Positions 1 to 7,180 are shown, numbered from the stretch's first letter. The stretch: 46,433 nt of DNA from Novosphingobium flavum (GCF_014230315.1 NZ_JACLAW010000019.1:1-46433), one strand, 5' to 3'. A program made the numbers and translations. Notes: generated from the letters alone by a model not told the origin.

Positions 1-1
1 C

Positions 2-436
2 CCTGCCCCGCCGCCGCCCGCGCCGCCGCGGCCCGCGCCCCCCGCCCCGGCGGACTGGCGCGATGCGCCGCAAACGCGCGGCAGCTGGAGCTGGGCGGCG
101 GAAGGCGGCCGCTCGGTGGCGCGCTATGGCGTGGCCGGCTCGGCGCCGGTCGCCATGCTCGCCTGCGACCGCGCGGCGCGCTCGCTAAACCTGTGGAGAA
201 CTGGGGCGGTGAGCGGCGCCGTTCCGCTGGTTATCACCAGCACGAGTGGCCGCCAGATGCTGAATGCGACGAACGGTGAGGGCGGCGGGGCGGCGGCCGG
301 GCTTTCGCCGCGCGATCCGGTGCTCGACGCGATCGCTTACAGCCGCGGCCGCTTCATGCTGGAAATGCCCGGAAATCCGCCACTTTACCTGCCCAGCTGG
401 CCCGAGTTGACCCGGGTTATCGAGGACTGCCGCTGA
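2..436 (+). CDS. 3' part of an unrecognised protein with a Pro/Ala-rich linker
   Basis: The frame is open from the first bases of the window, so the gene starts upstream. About 144 residues are visible. They open with a Pro/Ala-rich stretch, as in a linker or in the mature start of an exported protein. A compact part follows, rich in small and beta-forming residues (SWSWAAEGGRSVARYG, VAMLACDRAARSLNL), and ends in LPSWPELTRVIEDCR. A later in-frame ATG at 155 exists, but the continuous upstream frame argues against a start there. The C-terminal pattern resembles short uncharacterised proteins of sphingomonads. I recognise no catalytic motif and assign no function. No clear hairpin follows directly. 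Confidence 0.7.
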   Translation, partial: PAPPPPAPPRPAPPAPADWRDAPQTRGSWSWAAEGGRSVARYGVAGSAPVAMLACDRAARSLNLWRTGAVSGAVPLVITSTSGRQMLNATNGEGGGAAAGLSPRDPVLDAIAYSRGRFMLEMPGNPPLYLPSWPELTRVIEDCR

Positions 437-608
437 GGGGAAACGGGGCGGAAAATCGCGGCCCGAAGTGTCGATGATGACAACAAAAAAAATGAACACA
501 AGTCTTGTTGTTGCGGCGCACATAAATATGTTCGGACTCAAGGCAACGGTGCGGTCCGAGGAACGCCCGGCCCCAGTCCGGAAACGGACGAATTGGCTAA
601 ACAGCGCG

Positions 609-622
609 AAAGGAGGTGATCC
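609..622 (+). promoter_or_regulatory. Full-length Shine-Dalgarno: 14-nt perfect complement of the 16S 3' tail
   Basis: AAAGGAGGTGATCC is the exact reverse complement of the typical alphaproteobacterial 16S rRNA 3' end (GGATCACCTCCTTT). The AGGAGG core at 611-616 lies 7 nt before the ATG at 624. Most genes in this window have 4-6 nt of complementarity or none, so 14 is exceptional. It may drive very strong initiation, or bind the 30S subunit too tightly for efficient release. Confidence 0.85.
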
Positions 623-623
623 G

Positions 624-680
624 ATGTCTCATGGTTCAGCACAGAGGTCGGACTTCCGCATCGCGGAGCATTATCGCTGA
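624..680 (+). CDS. 18-aa small ORF behind a perfect anti-SD match
   Basis: ATG at 624, 18 codons, TGA at 678-680. The peptide begins MSHGSAQRSD and ends RIAEHYR. It is polar and basic with no membrane segment. The same frame is open further upstream (ATG at 468), but the extraordinary ribosome-binding site fixes 624 as the likely start. Two near-identical terminator-like hairpins follow about 55 and 110 nt later, so this looks like a free-standing short transcript of some 200-250 nt. I do not recognise the peptide. It could be a real small protein, a leader peptide, or just the start codon attached to an RNA that binds ribosomes. Confidence 0.5.
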   Translation: MSHGSAQRSDFRIAEHYR

Positions 681-735
681 ATTTCGATTAGGCGATAAAG
701 GCTTCGTGGGCGGCACTTCCAGCCGCTGACCATGC

Positions 736-771
736 GAAGGGCAGCACGCTTGACGGGCGTTGCTGCCCTTC
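736..771 (+). terminator. Terminator-like hairpin 1 of a tandem pair
   Basis: The arms GAAGGGCAGCA (736-746) and TGCTGCCCTTC (761-771) pair perfectly. An inner ACGC/GCGT pairing extends the stem past a one-base bulge. It is followed by CTCATTTGGGTTTGG rather than a clean T-run. It lies downstream of the 18-codon ORF and nearly duplicates the hairpin at 793-821. Confidence 0.6.
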
Positions 772-792
772 TCATTTGGGTTTGGATTTTTT

Positions 793-826
793 GGGCAGCA
801 CGCTGACGGGCGTTGCTGCCCTTTTT
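793..826 (+). terminator. Rho-independent terminator, hairpin 2 of the tandem pair
   Basis: The arms GGGCAGCA (793-800) and TGCTGCCC (814-821) are followed directly by TTTTT. The core differs from the hairpin at 736-771 by a single deleted T in the loop, so one hairpin arose by duplication of the other. This copy has the better T-tract. Confidence 0.7.
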
Positions 827-838
827 GCAATCGCAGGA

Positions 839-959
839 CCTGCGCTGACGGAGCGCAGGCCCACGCCTAACCCCTCCCGTCTGCGGGAGGGGGACTATGC
901 TGCGTCAAGTACGCCGGTCACTTCCCACCCGCTCCCCGCGTAGCGCGGGAGCGGGTGGG
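839..959. repeat. Cluster of three GC-rich extragenic palindromes
   Basis: Three hairpins stand in a row: CCTGCGCT/AGCGCAGG (839-846/852-859), CCCCTCCCG/CGGGAGGGG (871-879/884-892) and CCCACCCGCTCCC/GGGAGCGGGTGGG (924-936/947-959). They fill the gap before the convergent end of the PepSY gene at 969. The second and third resemble the palindromes at 22892-22978, so they look like members of a dispersed REP-like family. They may also terminate transcription from either side. Confidence 0.65.
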
Positions 960-968
960 CTTGGCCCC

Positions 969-2168
969 TTACTTCCAGAACAGCTCCTTGCGGCCGTTGC
1001 CACGGCGCTTGCGGTAGAGCTGGAACCACATCCAGACGCCCGAGAGCGAGAGATAGACCAGCGAGAGGCCGGCGAAGAGGATCAGCCAGCGGCCGCCGAG
1101 GCCGAACAGGTCGCCGCGGTGGAACTGCTTGAGCTTCTGGTGGAGATCCCAGCCGGTGGGGAAGGACAGGTCGGGATAGCCCGGCTCCCACATCTTCATC
1201 GCCGCGCCGGTGCGGGCGTTGAACACGCGCTGCGAGGAATCCTTGTCCGCCGCGACGATCACGCCCTGCGGATAACCGACGAAGTAGCGCAGGCGCAGGA
1301 CCTTGATCCCGGTGCCGGGATAGGCGCTCTCATAGGCCTTGAGCGTGGTGGCGAGCATCGGCGCCAGTTCGGCGTCGGTCATCGGCTTCGACTGGTCGCC
1401 ATCGAAGGCGCCGGGCGCGCGCGGGCCGCCGATCAGCTGATGCAGGCTCGAACCCATGTTGTCGAGCGAGAGGGCCAGGCCGCCGAGGGTGAGCCAGATC
1501 ACCAGGACGCTCGCGCCGAGCGCGATCCAGCGGTGCAGCGTCCGCCACCAGTCTCCGCCCTTCCACCACAGGCCGCCCCGGCCGATCTTGGCGCGGGCCT
1601 TGTAGAGCTTGGCGTAGTGGAAGAGGCCGGTGAAGATCAGCGCGGCGAGGCCGAGCGCGGCGAGGAAGTTGATCGTGGTGCCCCAGGGCAGGAACAGGAA
1701 GCGGTGGAAGCTTTTCCAGGTGCTGCGGGTCGACTTGAAATCGCGGCCCGGCTGCGGCGGGGGGACGAAGCGGTCCGGCAGCGGCGCGCCGTCGGCGAGG
1801 TCGAAGGCCAACTGCTTGTCGCCCATCTGGACGTGGCCGACGAGCTTGCCTTCGGCTCCTCGCACCTCGACCAGGCGCAGGTCCTGACCCGGCGCGGCGG
1901 CGCGGCCGAGGGCGGCGGCCTTGGCGATGGACGCGCCGTAGTCGGTCCCCGCCGGGAGGGCGGGCGCGGTGTAATCAGGCGCGGAGACGACCGAGTAATT
2001 CGGCGGGCCCGGGATGTGCTGGCGCATCATCAGCATGTCGGGATCGGTTTCGGGCGCATGGGTGACCAGCGCGCGCATATCGGCAAGCTGGGTGACGGTG
2101 CCGGTGAAGGACACCCAGATGAGCAGAATGGCGGCAAGCACGGCTGCCATCCGATGCCAACGAAGCAT
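969..2168 (-). CDS. PepSY-associated TM (PepSY_TM) membrane protein
   Basis: 399 residues with four predicted membrane segments: an N-terminal one near residues 8-28, one near 165-185 (INFLAALGLAALIFTG), one near 210-230 (ALGASVLVIWLTLGGLAL) and a C-terminal one near 365-385. Between them lie periplasmic PepSY-like domains, one with the FNARTGA pattern. This architecture is that of the PepSY_TM family, whose members often accompany TonB receptors and are annotated as iron-regulated membrane proteins. No such partner is in view. The start at 2168 is supported by an upstream GGGGAGAA on the minus strand. The gene ends in the palindrome cluster. The substrate is unknown and a transport or reductase role would be a guess. 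Confidence 0.85.
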   Translation of the reverse strand: MLRWHRMAAVLAAILLIWVSFTGTVTQLADMRALVTHAPETDPDMLMMRQHIPGPPNYSVVSAPDYTAPALPAGTDYGASIAKAAALGRAAAPGQDLRLVEVRGAEGKLVGHVQMGDKQLAFDLADGAPLPDRFVPPPQPGRDFKSTRSTWKSFHRFLFLPWGTTINFLAALGLAALIFTGLFHYAKLYKARAKIGRGGLWWKGGDWWRTLHRWIALGASVLVIWLTLGGLALSLDNMGSSLHQLIGGPRAPGAFDGDQSKPMTDAELAPMLATTLKAYESAYPGTGIKVLRLRYFVGYPQGVIVAADKDSSQRVFNARTGAAMKMWEPGYPDLSFPTGWDLHQKLKQFHRGDLFGLGGRWLILFAGLSLVYLSLSGVWMWFQLYRKRRGNGRKELFWK

Positions 2169-2268
2169 GACTAGTTCTCCCCTGCGCCGCCCCGGTCGGG
2201 GCTGACGTGCGCGCCTGTGTGCCCGGTCACGCGCGTGGAGACGCTATCACTTCGACCATCGCGGCAAT

Positions 2269-2305
2269 CCGAAAGTTGTGGCCTGTCGGGCCGAAAGTTG
2301 CGGCT
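2269..2305. repeat. Direct repeat CCGAAAGTTGYGGC, 22-bp period, upstream of ilvE
   Basis: CCGAAAGTTGTGGC at 2269 and CCGAAAGTTGCGGC at 2291 are offset by 22 bp, about two helical turns. They lie in the 290-bp gap between the divergent PepSY and aminotransferase genes. This spacing suits a dimeric regulator on one DNA face, but no regulator can be named. No other clear signal was seen in 2169-2459. Confidence 0.3.
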
Positions 2306-2459
2306 GGCCGGGCCGGGCGGCGTTCCCCCTTGGCCGACGAGCAATTTTTGCCTAGATAGGGGACGACCCCGCCCTTGTGCATTTATTGCTCATGGGTTGC
2401 CTTTGGCGAAATTTTCGTTCAAAGGCGCCTCCGATTTTGTAACGCAAGGATTCGTTTGC

Positions 2460-3563
2460 ATGGCGACTCTCGCCCCGGCTTCGCTTGAATTCACTCGCCT
2501 GCCCCATCCCGCGCCGCTGGCGCTGGACGCGCGCACGGCGGCGCTGGCCGATCCGGGCTTCGGCAAGCTGTTTTCCGACCACATGGTGACGATCGAGTGG
2601 ACCGAGGGGCGCGGCTGGCACGACGCCGTGGTCGGCCCGCTGGCCCCGCTGCCGCTGCACCCGGCCGCCGCCGTGCTGCACTATGCCCAGGAGATCTTCG
2701 AGGGGCTCAAGGCCTATCGCCTGGCCGACGGGACCATGGCCCTGTTCCGCCCCGAGGCCAATGCCGCGCGCTTCAATTCCTCGGCCAAGCGCCTCGCCAT
2801 GCCCGAGCTGCCCGAGGACCTGTTCGTCGAGGCCTGCCGCCAGATCGTCGCGGTGGATGGGGACTGGTTCCCGGACATCGAGGGCGGCTCGCTTTACCTG
2901 CGGCCCTTCATGATCGCCACCGAGGCCTTCCTCGGCGTGCGCCCGGCCAAGAGCTACAAGTTCATCGTCATCGCCAGCCCGGCGGGGAACTACTTCAAGA
3001 GCGGGGCCCCGGCGGTCTCGATCTGGGTCAGCCAGTACACCCGCGCCGCGCCCGGCGGGACCGGCGCGGCCAAGTGCGGCGGCAACTATGCCGCCAGCCT
3101 CGTCCCCCAGGCCGAGGCCATGGCCAAGGGGCACGACCAGGTGGTCTTCCTCGACGCGGCCGAGCACCGCTGGATCGAGGAACTTGGGGGCATGAACCTC
3201 TACTTCGTGTTCGATGACGGCACCCTGCTGACCCCGGCCCTGACCGGCACGATCTTGCCCGGCATCACCCGCGACAGCCTGCTCACCCTGGCCCGCGAGG
3301 AAGGGCTGACCGTGCGCGAGGACCGCTATTCGATCGACCAGTGGCGCGCAGATGCGGCCTCGGGCCGGCTGCTCGAAACCTTTGCCTGCGGGACGGCCGC
3401 CGTGGTCACCCCGGTCGGCAAGGTCACCGATCCGGTCGAGGGGCCGTTCACCATCGGCAGCGGCGGCCCGGGCCAGCTGACCCAGAAGCTGCGCCAGAAG
3501 CTGGTCTCGATCCAGCGCGGCGAGGCCGAGGACCGCCACGGCTGGGTGATGCGGCTGGGTTGA
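2460..3563 (+). CDS. ilvE: Branched-chain amino acid aminotransferase (class IV PLP)
   Basis: The enzyme exchanges the amino group between glutamate and branched-chain 2-oxoacids, the last step of Val, Leu and Ile synthesis. The protein has 367 residues, usual for the longer (type II) bacterial and eukaryotic-like BCATs. Visible motifs are HYAQEIFEGLKAYR (74-87), RPFMIATEAFLGV (148-160) and AAKCGGNYAAS with the PLP lysine at K205, then EELGGMNLYF and GTILPGITRDSLL. The frame is open upstream to 2217, but family alignment and an AAGGA at 2446-2450 favour the ATG at 2460. It stands alone, facing the topoisomerase gene tail to tail. Confidence 0.95.
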   Translation: MATLAPASLEFTRLPHPAPLALDARTAALADPGFGKLFSDHMVTIEWTEGRGWHDAVVGPLAPLPLHPAAAVLHYAQEIFEGLKAYRLADGTMALFRPEANAARFNSSAKRLAMPELPEDLFVEACRQIVAVDGDWFPDIEGGSLYLRPFMIATEAFLGVRPAKSYKFIVIASPAGNYFKSGAPAVSIWVSQYTRAAPGGTGAAKCGGNYAASLVPQAEAMAKGHDQVVFLDAAEHRWIEELGGMNLYFVFDDGTLLTPALTGTILPGITRDSLLTLAREEGLTVREDRYSIDQWRADAASGRLLETFACGTAAVVTPVGKVTDPVEGPFTIGSGGPGQLTQKLRQKLVSIQRGEAEDRHGWVMRLG

Positions 3564-3584
3564 GAGCGAGGGCCGCAGGAAGGT

Positions 3585-4628
3585 TCACCCTGCCAGCAGG
3601 TCCTGCGCCTTCGGCCCCGCTTCGAGCAAGGCGATGAGCCCGCGCTCCGCGCGGCCGAGCCAGCGCGCGGCGCGCGGCAGGCGCAGGTTCACGCGCCATT
3701 CCACCTGCTGGTCGACGAGCTCCAGTACCGCTGGGTGGATGTAGCTCTTGCGGGCGACGGCCGGCGTATTGCCGAGCCGGTCGCTGACTTCGGCGGCCAG
3801 GGCCTTGAGCGAGACCTTGCCATCGGCACCGGCGAGGCGCTCGAATGCGAGTACGCTGGCGTGCCAGGTGCGGAACTGCTTGGCGGTGACCGCTTCCCCC
3901 ATGACCTCCCGGAGCCAGGCGTTCACGTCTGACGACGTGACCGGGCAGGCCGCGCCGCCATCGTCCATGTACTGGAACAGGTGCTGGCCGGGCAGGTCCT
4001 GCATGGCGCGCACGAAGCGCAGCAGGGCCGGATCGGTCAGGGCCAGCTCGGCGGCCTTGCCGCTCTTGGCCGCGAAGCTGAGCCGCAGGACCCGGCCCCG
4101 GAGGCGGGCGTGGCGCATCCGCAGCGTGGTGGCGCCGAAGCTGCGGTTGATTTTGGCATAGGCCTCGTTGCCGATGCGGATCGCGCCGGTGTCGAGCAGG
4201 CGGACCACGCTGGCGATGGCCCGGTCACGGCACAGGCTGGTGAGGGCGAGGTCATGCTCGACCCGGGCGCGCAACCGCGGGAGGAGGCGGCCGAAACGGG
4301 CGGTGGAATCAAACTTGGCGCTTTCGCGGGTCAGGCGGAAGGCCGGGTGGTAGCGATATTGCTTGCGGCCGCGCGCGTCGATCCCGGTGGCGAGGAGGTG
4401 GCCGCCGGGATCGGGGCAGAACCACGCGTGCTCGTAAGCGGGCGGCAGGGCAACGGCGTTCAGGCGGTCGATCTCGGCGCGATCGGTGATGCGGTGGCCG
4501 GAGGGGGCATAGTAGGCGAAGGCGGCGCGTCCAGCACGCTTCAGGCGGCGGCGGGTGATCCCGGGCATGGTATCGTCGACGATGCGGAGCCGTTTCTGGC
4601 GCTGGCCGTGCGGCGGGACCCTCTTCAT
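3585..4628 (-). CDS. DNA topoisomerase IB (poxvirus-like)
   Basis: 347 residues, usual for bacterial topoisomerase IB, which relaxes supercoils through a 3'-phosphotyrosine intermediate. The N-terminal domain carries MPGITRRRL and RKQYRYHPAFR. The catalytic domain shows LLDTGAIRIGNEAYA (arginine near 151), AKSGK (lysine region near 188-191), KQFRTWHAS (R253, H256) and RKSYIHP with the active-site Y296. All elements of the tyrosine-recombinase-like fold are present, so it should be active. The start at 4628 matches family N-termini. It is divergent from the glutathione transferase gene, with 85 nt between starts. Confidence 0.93.
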   Translation of the reverse strand: MKRVPPHGQRQKRLRIVDDTMPGITRRRLKRAGRAAFAYYAPSGHRITDRAEIDRLNAVALPPAYEHAWFCPDPGGHLLATGIDARGRKQYRYHPAFRLTRESAKFDSTARFGRLLPRLRARVEHDLALTSLCRDRAIASVVRLLDTGAIRIGNEAYAKINRSFGATTLRMRHARLRGRVLRLSFAAKSGKAAELALTDPALLRFVRAMQDLPGQHLFQYMDDGGAACPVTSSDVNAWLREVMGEAVTAKQFRTWHASVLAFERLAGADGKVSLKALAAEVSDRLGNTPAVARKSYIHPAVLELVDQQVEWRVNLRLPRAARWLGRAERGLIALLEAGPKAQDLLAG

Positions 4629-4713
4629 TCGAGGCGAACGGACAGCGCCCTATTGCGGTTCCGGCGGCGGCCACCCACCTAGCCCGGACCATAGCCGACA
4701 GGATCCTGCCCTC

Positions 4714-5556
4714 ATGCCCGAGACTTACGTTCCGCCCGCCGTCTGGACCAATACGCCGAGCGGAGGCGCTTTCGCCAATATCAACCGCCCGGTTTCCGGC
4801 GCGACGCATGAGGCCGAGTTGCCGGTGGGCGAGCATCCGCTGCAGCTCTATTCGCTGGCCACGCCCAACGGGCAGAAGGTCAGCATCATGCTCGAGGAAC
4901 TGCTGGCTCTCGGCCACGAAGGCGCGGAATACGACGCCTGGTTCGTCAATATCGGCGAGGGCGAGCAGTTTTCGAGCGGCTTCGTCTCGATCAATCCCAA
5001 TTCCAAGATCCCGGCGCTGGTCGACCGCAGCGGAGCGGAACCGGTGCGGGTGTTCGAAAGCGGGGCGATCCTGCTTTACCTCGCGGAGAAGTTCGGCGCC
5101 TTTCTCCCGCCGCTCGGGCCCGAGCGGGCCGAGGTCTTTTCCTGGCTGATGTGGCAGATGGGCAGCGCGCCATTCCTCGGCGGCGGGTTCGGCCATTTCT
5201 ATGCCTATGCCCCCGAGAAGATCGAATATGCGATCAACCGCTATGCGATGGAGGCCAAGCGCCTGTTCCACGTTGCCGACAGGCGGCTGGCCGAAAGCCG
5301 GTTTCTGGGCGGGGATGACTATAGCATCGCCGATATCGCCGCCTTCCCGTGGCTGGCCGGGTTCTGGCAGGGCACGGCCTATGGGGACGCGGGCACTTTC
5401 CTGTCCATGCACGAATATCCGAGCCTCGGCCGCTGGGTCGACGAGATCCAGGCGCGTCCGGCGGTGCAGCGCGGGCGCAAGGTCAATGCCCGGGATGGCC
5501 TGCGCGAGCGCCATTCCGCCGCGGACTTCGCCGCGCTGGTGCCCGCGCACGGATAA
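4714..5556 (+). CDS. Glutathione transferase family, YghU-like disulfide-bond oxidoreductase
   Basis: 280 residues. The N-terminal tail (PETYVPPAVWTNTPSGGAFANINRP) leads into a thioredoxin-like domain (LYSLATPNGQKVSIMLEE, NPNSKIPALVD, VFESGAILLYLAEKFG). A helical C-terminal domain follows (GGDDYSIADIAAFPW, EYPSLGRWVDEIQARPAVQRG). The long N-terminal tail and TPNGQKV signature match the YghU/YfcG (Nu) class, known for glutathione-dependent disulfide reductase and peroxidase activity. The frame runs upstream to 4555, but that part overlaps the divergent topoisomerase gene, so the ATG at 4714 is used. The exact substrate cannot be told. Confidence 0.9.
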   Translation: MPETYVPPAVWTNTPSGGAFANINRPVSGATHEAELPVGEHPLQLYSLATPNGQKVSIMLEELLALGHEGAEYDAWFVNIGEGEQFSSGFVSINPNSKIPALVDRSGAEPVRVFESGAILLYLAEKFGAFLPPLGPERAEVFSWLMWQMGSAPFLGGGFGHFYAYAPEKIEYAINRYAMEAKRLFHVADRRLAESRFLGGDDYSIADIAAFPWLAGFWQGTAYGDAGTFLSMHEYPSLGRWVDEIQARPAVQRGRKVNARDGLRERHSAADFAALVPAHG

Positions 5557-5601
5557 CCCTCTTTTCAAGCCGCGGCGAACCGTCTAGGCGCGCCGCACTG
5601 G

Positions 5602-5676
5602 TGGGGCGTCGCCAAGTGGTAAGGCACCGGTTTTTGGTACCGGCATTCGGAGGTTCGAATCCTCCCGCCCCAGCCA
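5602..5676 (+). tRNA. tRNA-Gln (anticodon UUG)
   Basis: A 75-nt cloverleaf with CCA encoded. The acceptor arms TGGGGCG and CGCCCCA pair. The anticodon stem CCGGT/ACCGG encloses a 7-nt loop TTTTGGT, giving anticodon TTG. The T-arm is GGAGG-TTCGAAT-CCTCC, then discriminator G and CCA at 5674-5676. The gene sits 45 nt after the glutathione transferase stop. Confidence 0.97.
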
Positions 5677-5700
5677 GCAAGCTGCCTGATGCGGCAGGTG

Positions 5701-5730
5701 GCGGAGGTTCGAATCCTCCCGTCCCGGCCA
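5701..5730 (+). repeat. Orphan tRNA 3' end (T-arm, acceptor 3' strand, CCA)
   Basis: CGGAGGTTCGAATCCTCCCG at 5702-5721 repeats exactly 20 nt of tRNA-Gln (5648-5667), 54 nt downstream. It continues TCCCGGCCA, a different acceptor end. No matching 5' half (CGGGACG) or anticodon arm precedes it. A short CTGCC/GGCAG hairpin at 5682-5697 stands in its place. It looks like the remnant of a second tRNA, of a tRNA-targeted integration, or of unequal recombination. Confidence 0.7.
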
Positions 5731-5755
5731 GCCACCACACATTTCGGAGCAAGCC

Positions 5756-6559
5756 ATGGACCTGCGGCAGGACTGGGCGATCGGGCGCACGGCGCTGGTC
5801 ACGGGTGCAACCTCGGGCTTCGGCGCGGCCATGGCGCGGCGCGTGCTGGCCGCCGGGGGCAAGGTGATCGCCACCGGGCGGCGCAAGGAGCGGCTCGAGG
5901 CGCTGAACGATCCGCGCTGGGCTGACCGCCTGTTCACCGTCGCGCTCGACGTGACCGAGCCGGACTGCGGCGCGAAGCTGCTCGCGGCCCTGCCCGAAGC
6001 GTTCGGCGCGATCGACATCCTGTTCAACAATGCCGGGCTCTCGCTCGGCCTCGAACCGGCCTACAAGACGAACCTTGCCGACTGGGAGCAGATGATCGCG
6101 ACCAATGTCAGCGGCATGGCGCGGATCACGCATGCGGTCCTGCCTGGCATGGTCGAGCGCAGGGCGGGCCACGTGATCATGGTCGGCTCGGTCGCGGCCA
6201 ACTGGCCCTATCCGGGCGGCAACGTCTATGGCGCAACCAAGGCTTTCGTGAAGCAGTTCTCGCTCAACCTGCGCTCTGAGCTGCTCGGCACCCCGGTCAA
6301 GGTCACCGTGCTGGAGCCGGGGGCCTGCGAGACGGAATTCTCGATGGTACGCTTCGCCGGGGACGAGGCGCGGGCGGCGGCGGTCTATGCCGACATGAAG
6401 CCGCTTTCGGCCGAGGACGTGATCGACAGCGTCGAGGCCGTGCTGCGCCTGCCGGCGCACCTCAACGTCAACGTGCTGGAGATCATGCCGGTGCAGCAGG
6501 CCTTTGCCGGGTTCGCGATCGACCGCAGCGGGGCGAACGGGCCGGGCACCGGCAACTGA
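5756..6559 (+). CDS. Short-chain dehydrogenase/reductase (YdfG-like)
   Basis: 267 residues, classical SDR. The nucleotide-binding motif is TGATSGFG (residues 16-23) and the pair after beta-2 is TGRR, favouring NADP. NNAG is near residue 90, and the catalytic Ser, Tyr and Lys lie in VGSVAANWPYPGGNVYGATKAF. The C-terminal region (LEPGACETEFS, LNVNVLEIMPVQQAF) closely follows YdfG/3-hydroxy-acid (L-allo-threonine) dehydrogenases, which oxidise 3-hydroxy acids such as L-allo-threonine and malonic semialdehyde-type substrates. The start at 5756 has a GGAGC before it. It follows the tRNA region and is not obviously in an operon. Confidence 0.9.
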   Translation: MDLRQDWAIGRTALVTGATSGFGAAMARRVLAAGGKVIATGRRKERLEALNDPRWADRLFTVALDVTEPDCGAKLLAALPEAFGAIDILFNNAGLSLGLEPAYKTNLADWEQMIATNVSGMARITHAVLPGMVERRAGHVIMVGSVAANWPYPGGNVYGATKAFVKQFSLNLRSELLGTPVKVTVLEPGACETEFSMVRFAGDEARAAAVYADMKPLSAEDVIDSVEAVLRLPAHLNVNVLEIMPVQQAFAGFAIDRSGANGPGTGN

Positions 6560-6614
6560 AGAGGCCAAGGACGGACGACGCGCGGCCTATCCCCGCGCGC
6601 CGCCCCTCCCGGGA

Positions 6615-7079
6615 TCAGGCGGCGACCTCGCCCGCCTCCAACTCGTCATAGCGCGCCTGTTCGGCGGCGATCAGTAGGTCAGCGAGGAACCAGTAGGCAT
6701 CGCCCCAGGCGGCGAGCACGGCATCGGTGGCGACCTCTTCGCCCAGCACTTCGCGGATCGCGGGGAGCAGCGCCTCAGCCACCAGCGGATAGTGCTCGGC
6801 CTTCACGCCGGTCTCGACATGGCGGGCGACCATGCGGCCGACCGCGCCGGTCAGGTTCTGCAGCTTGTCGATGTTCTGGGCATAGCCGAGGATCGCGGCG
6901 GCGAGGCGGCGCGGCTGCTCGCCGCTTTCCTGCGCGGCGGCATCGAACATGTCCTTCACCGCCTCGTTCTGGAACAGGCGGGCATACATGGCCGTGGTGA
7001 TGGCGACGCCGTGCTGTTGGAGCGCCGGGCCGGTGGCCTTCACGGTGGCGATGGTTTCGGGCGAAAGGGTGCGGGTCAT
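6615..7079 (-). CDS. Single-domain haemoglobin (flavohaemoglobin-type globin)
   Basis: 154 residues, a globin domain without the reductase part of Hmp, like Vitreoscilla haemoglobin. The distal helix shows MYARLF with Tyr near 32. The segment VARHVETGVKAEHYPLV puts the proximal haem histidine at H87, and AWGDAYWFLADLLI is the typical H helix. Such globins bind O2 and turn NO into nitrate when a partner reductase is present. The ATG at 7079 with AAGGA upstream is chosen over the earlier in-frame ATG at 7112, which lies inside operator 1. It is transcribed away from nsrR with two NsrR-type sites between, so repression lifted by NO is likely. Confidence 0.92.
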   Translation of the reverse strand: MTRTLSPETIATVKATGPALQQHGVAITTAMYARLFQNEAVKDMFDAAAQESGEQPRRLAAAILGYAQNIDKLQNLTGAVGRMVARHVETGVKAEHYPLVAEALLPAIREVLGEEVATDAVLAAWGDAYWFLADLLIAAEQARYDELEAGEVAA

Positions 7080-7092
7080 CGGCGAATCCTTA

Positions 7093-7115
7093 AAGATGCT
7101 AGTAAGGCGCATCTA
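7093..7115. promoter_or_regulatory. NsrR-type operator 1 (globin side)
   Basis: AGATGC (7094-7099) and GCATCT (7109-7114) form an inverted repeat with a 9-nt spacer, centred on 7104. The layout 11-1-11 and the AAGATGC/GCATCTT half-sites match the known enterobacterial NsrR consensus. It lies 14 nt upstream of the globin start codon, where repressor binding would block transcription. Confidence 0.8.
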
Positions 7116-7129
7116 TACGCGGCGGAAAA

Positions 7130-7152
7130 AAGATGCAATCAGGGCGCATCAT
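7130..7152. promoter_or_regulatory. NsrR-type operator 2 (nsrR side)
   Basis: AAAGATGC (7129-7136) and GCATCATTT (7146-7154) form the same 9-nt-spaced inverted repeat, centred on 7141, with A/T flanks pairing outward. It is 37 bp from operator 1 and 29 nt upstream of the nsrR ATG, as expected for autorepression. Confidence 0.8.
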
Positions 7153-7180
7153 TTAATTGAGCGGATTCCGAAGAAAGATC

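Noticed and set aside
468..680. 70-codon version of the small ORF
   Set aside because: The extraordinary ribosome-binding site at 609-622 lies within it and points to the ATG at 624; the upstream codons look like non-coding DNA.
897..2174. 425-codon plus-strand ORF opposite the PepSY gene
   Set aside because: Antisense shadow caused by high GC; the opposite strand encodes a clear four-helix membrane protein.
5584..6030. Minus-strand ORF with repeated GREDSNLR-like segments
   Set aside because: A known false protein type: it is the translation of tRNA T-arm sequence in reverse.
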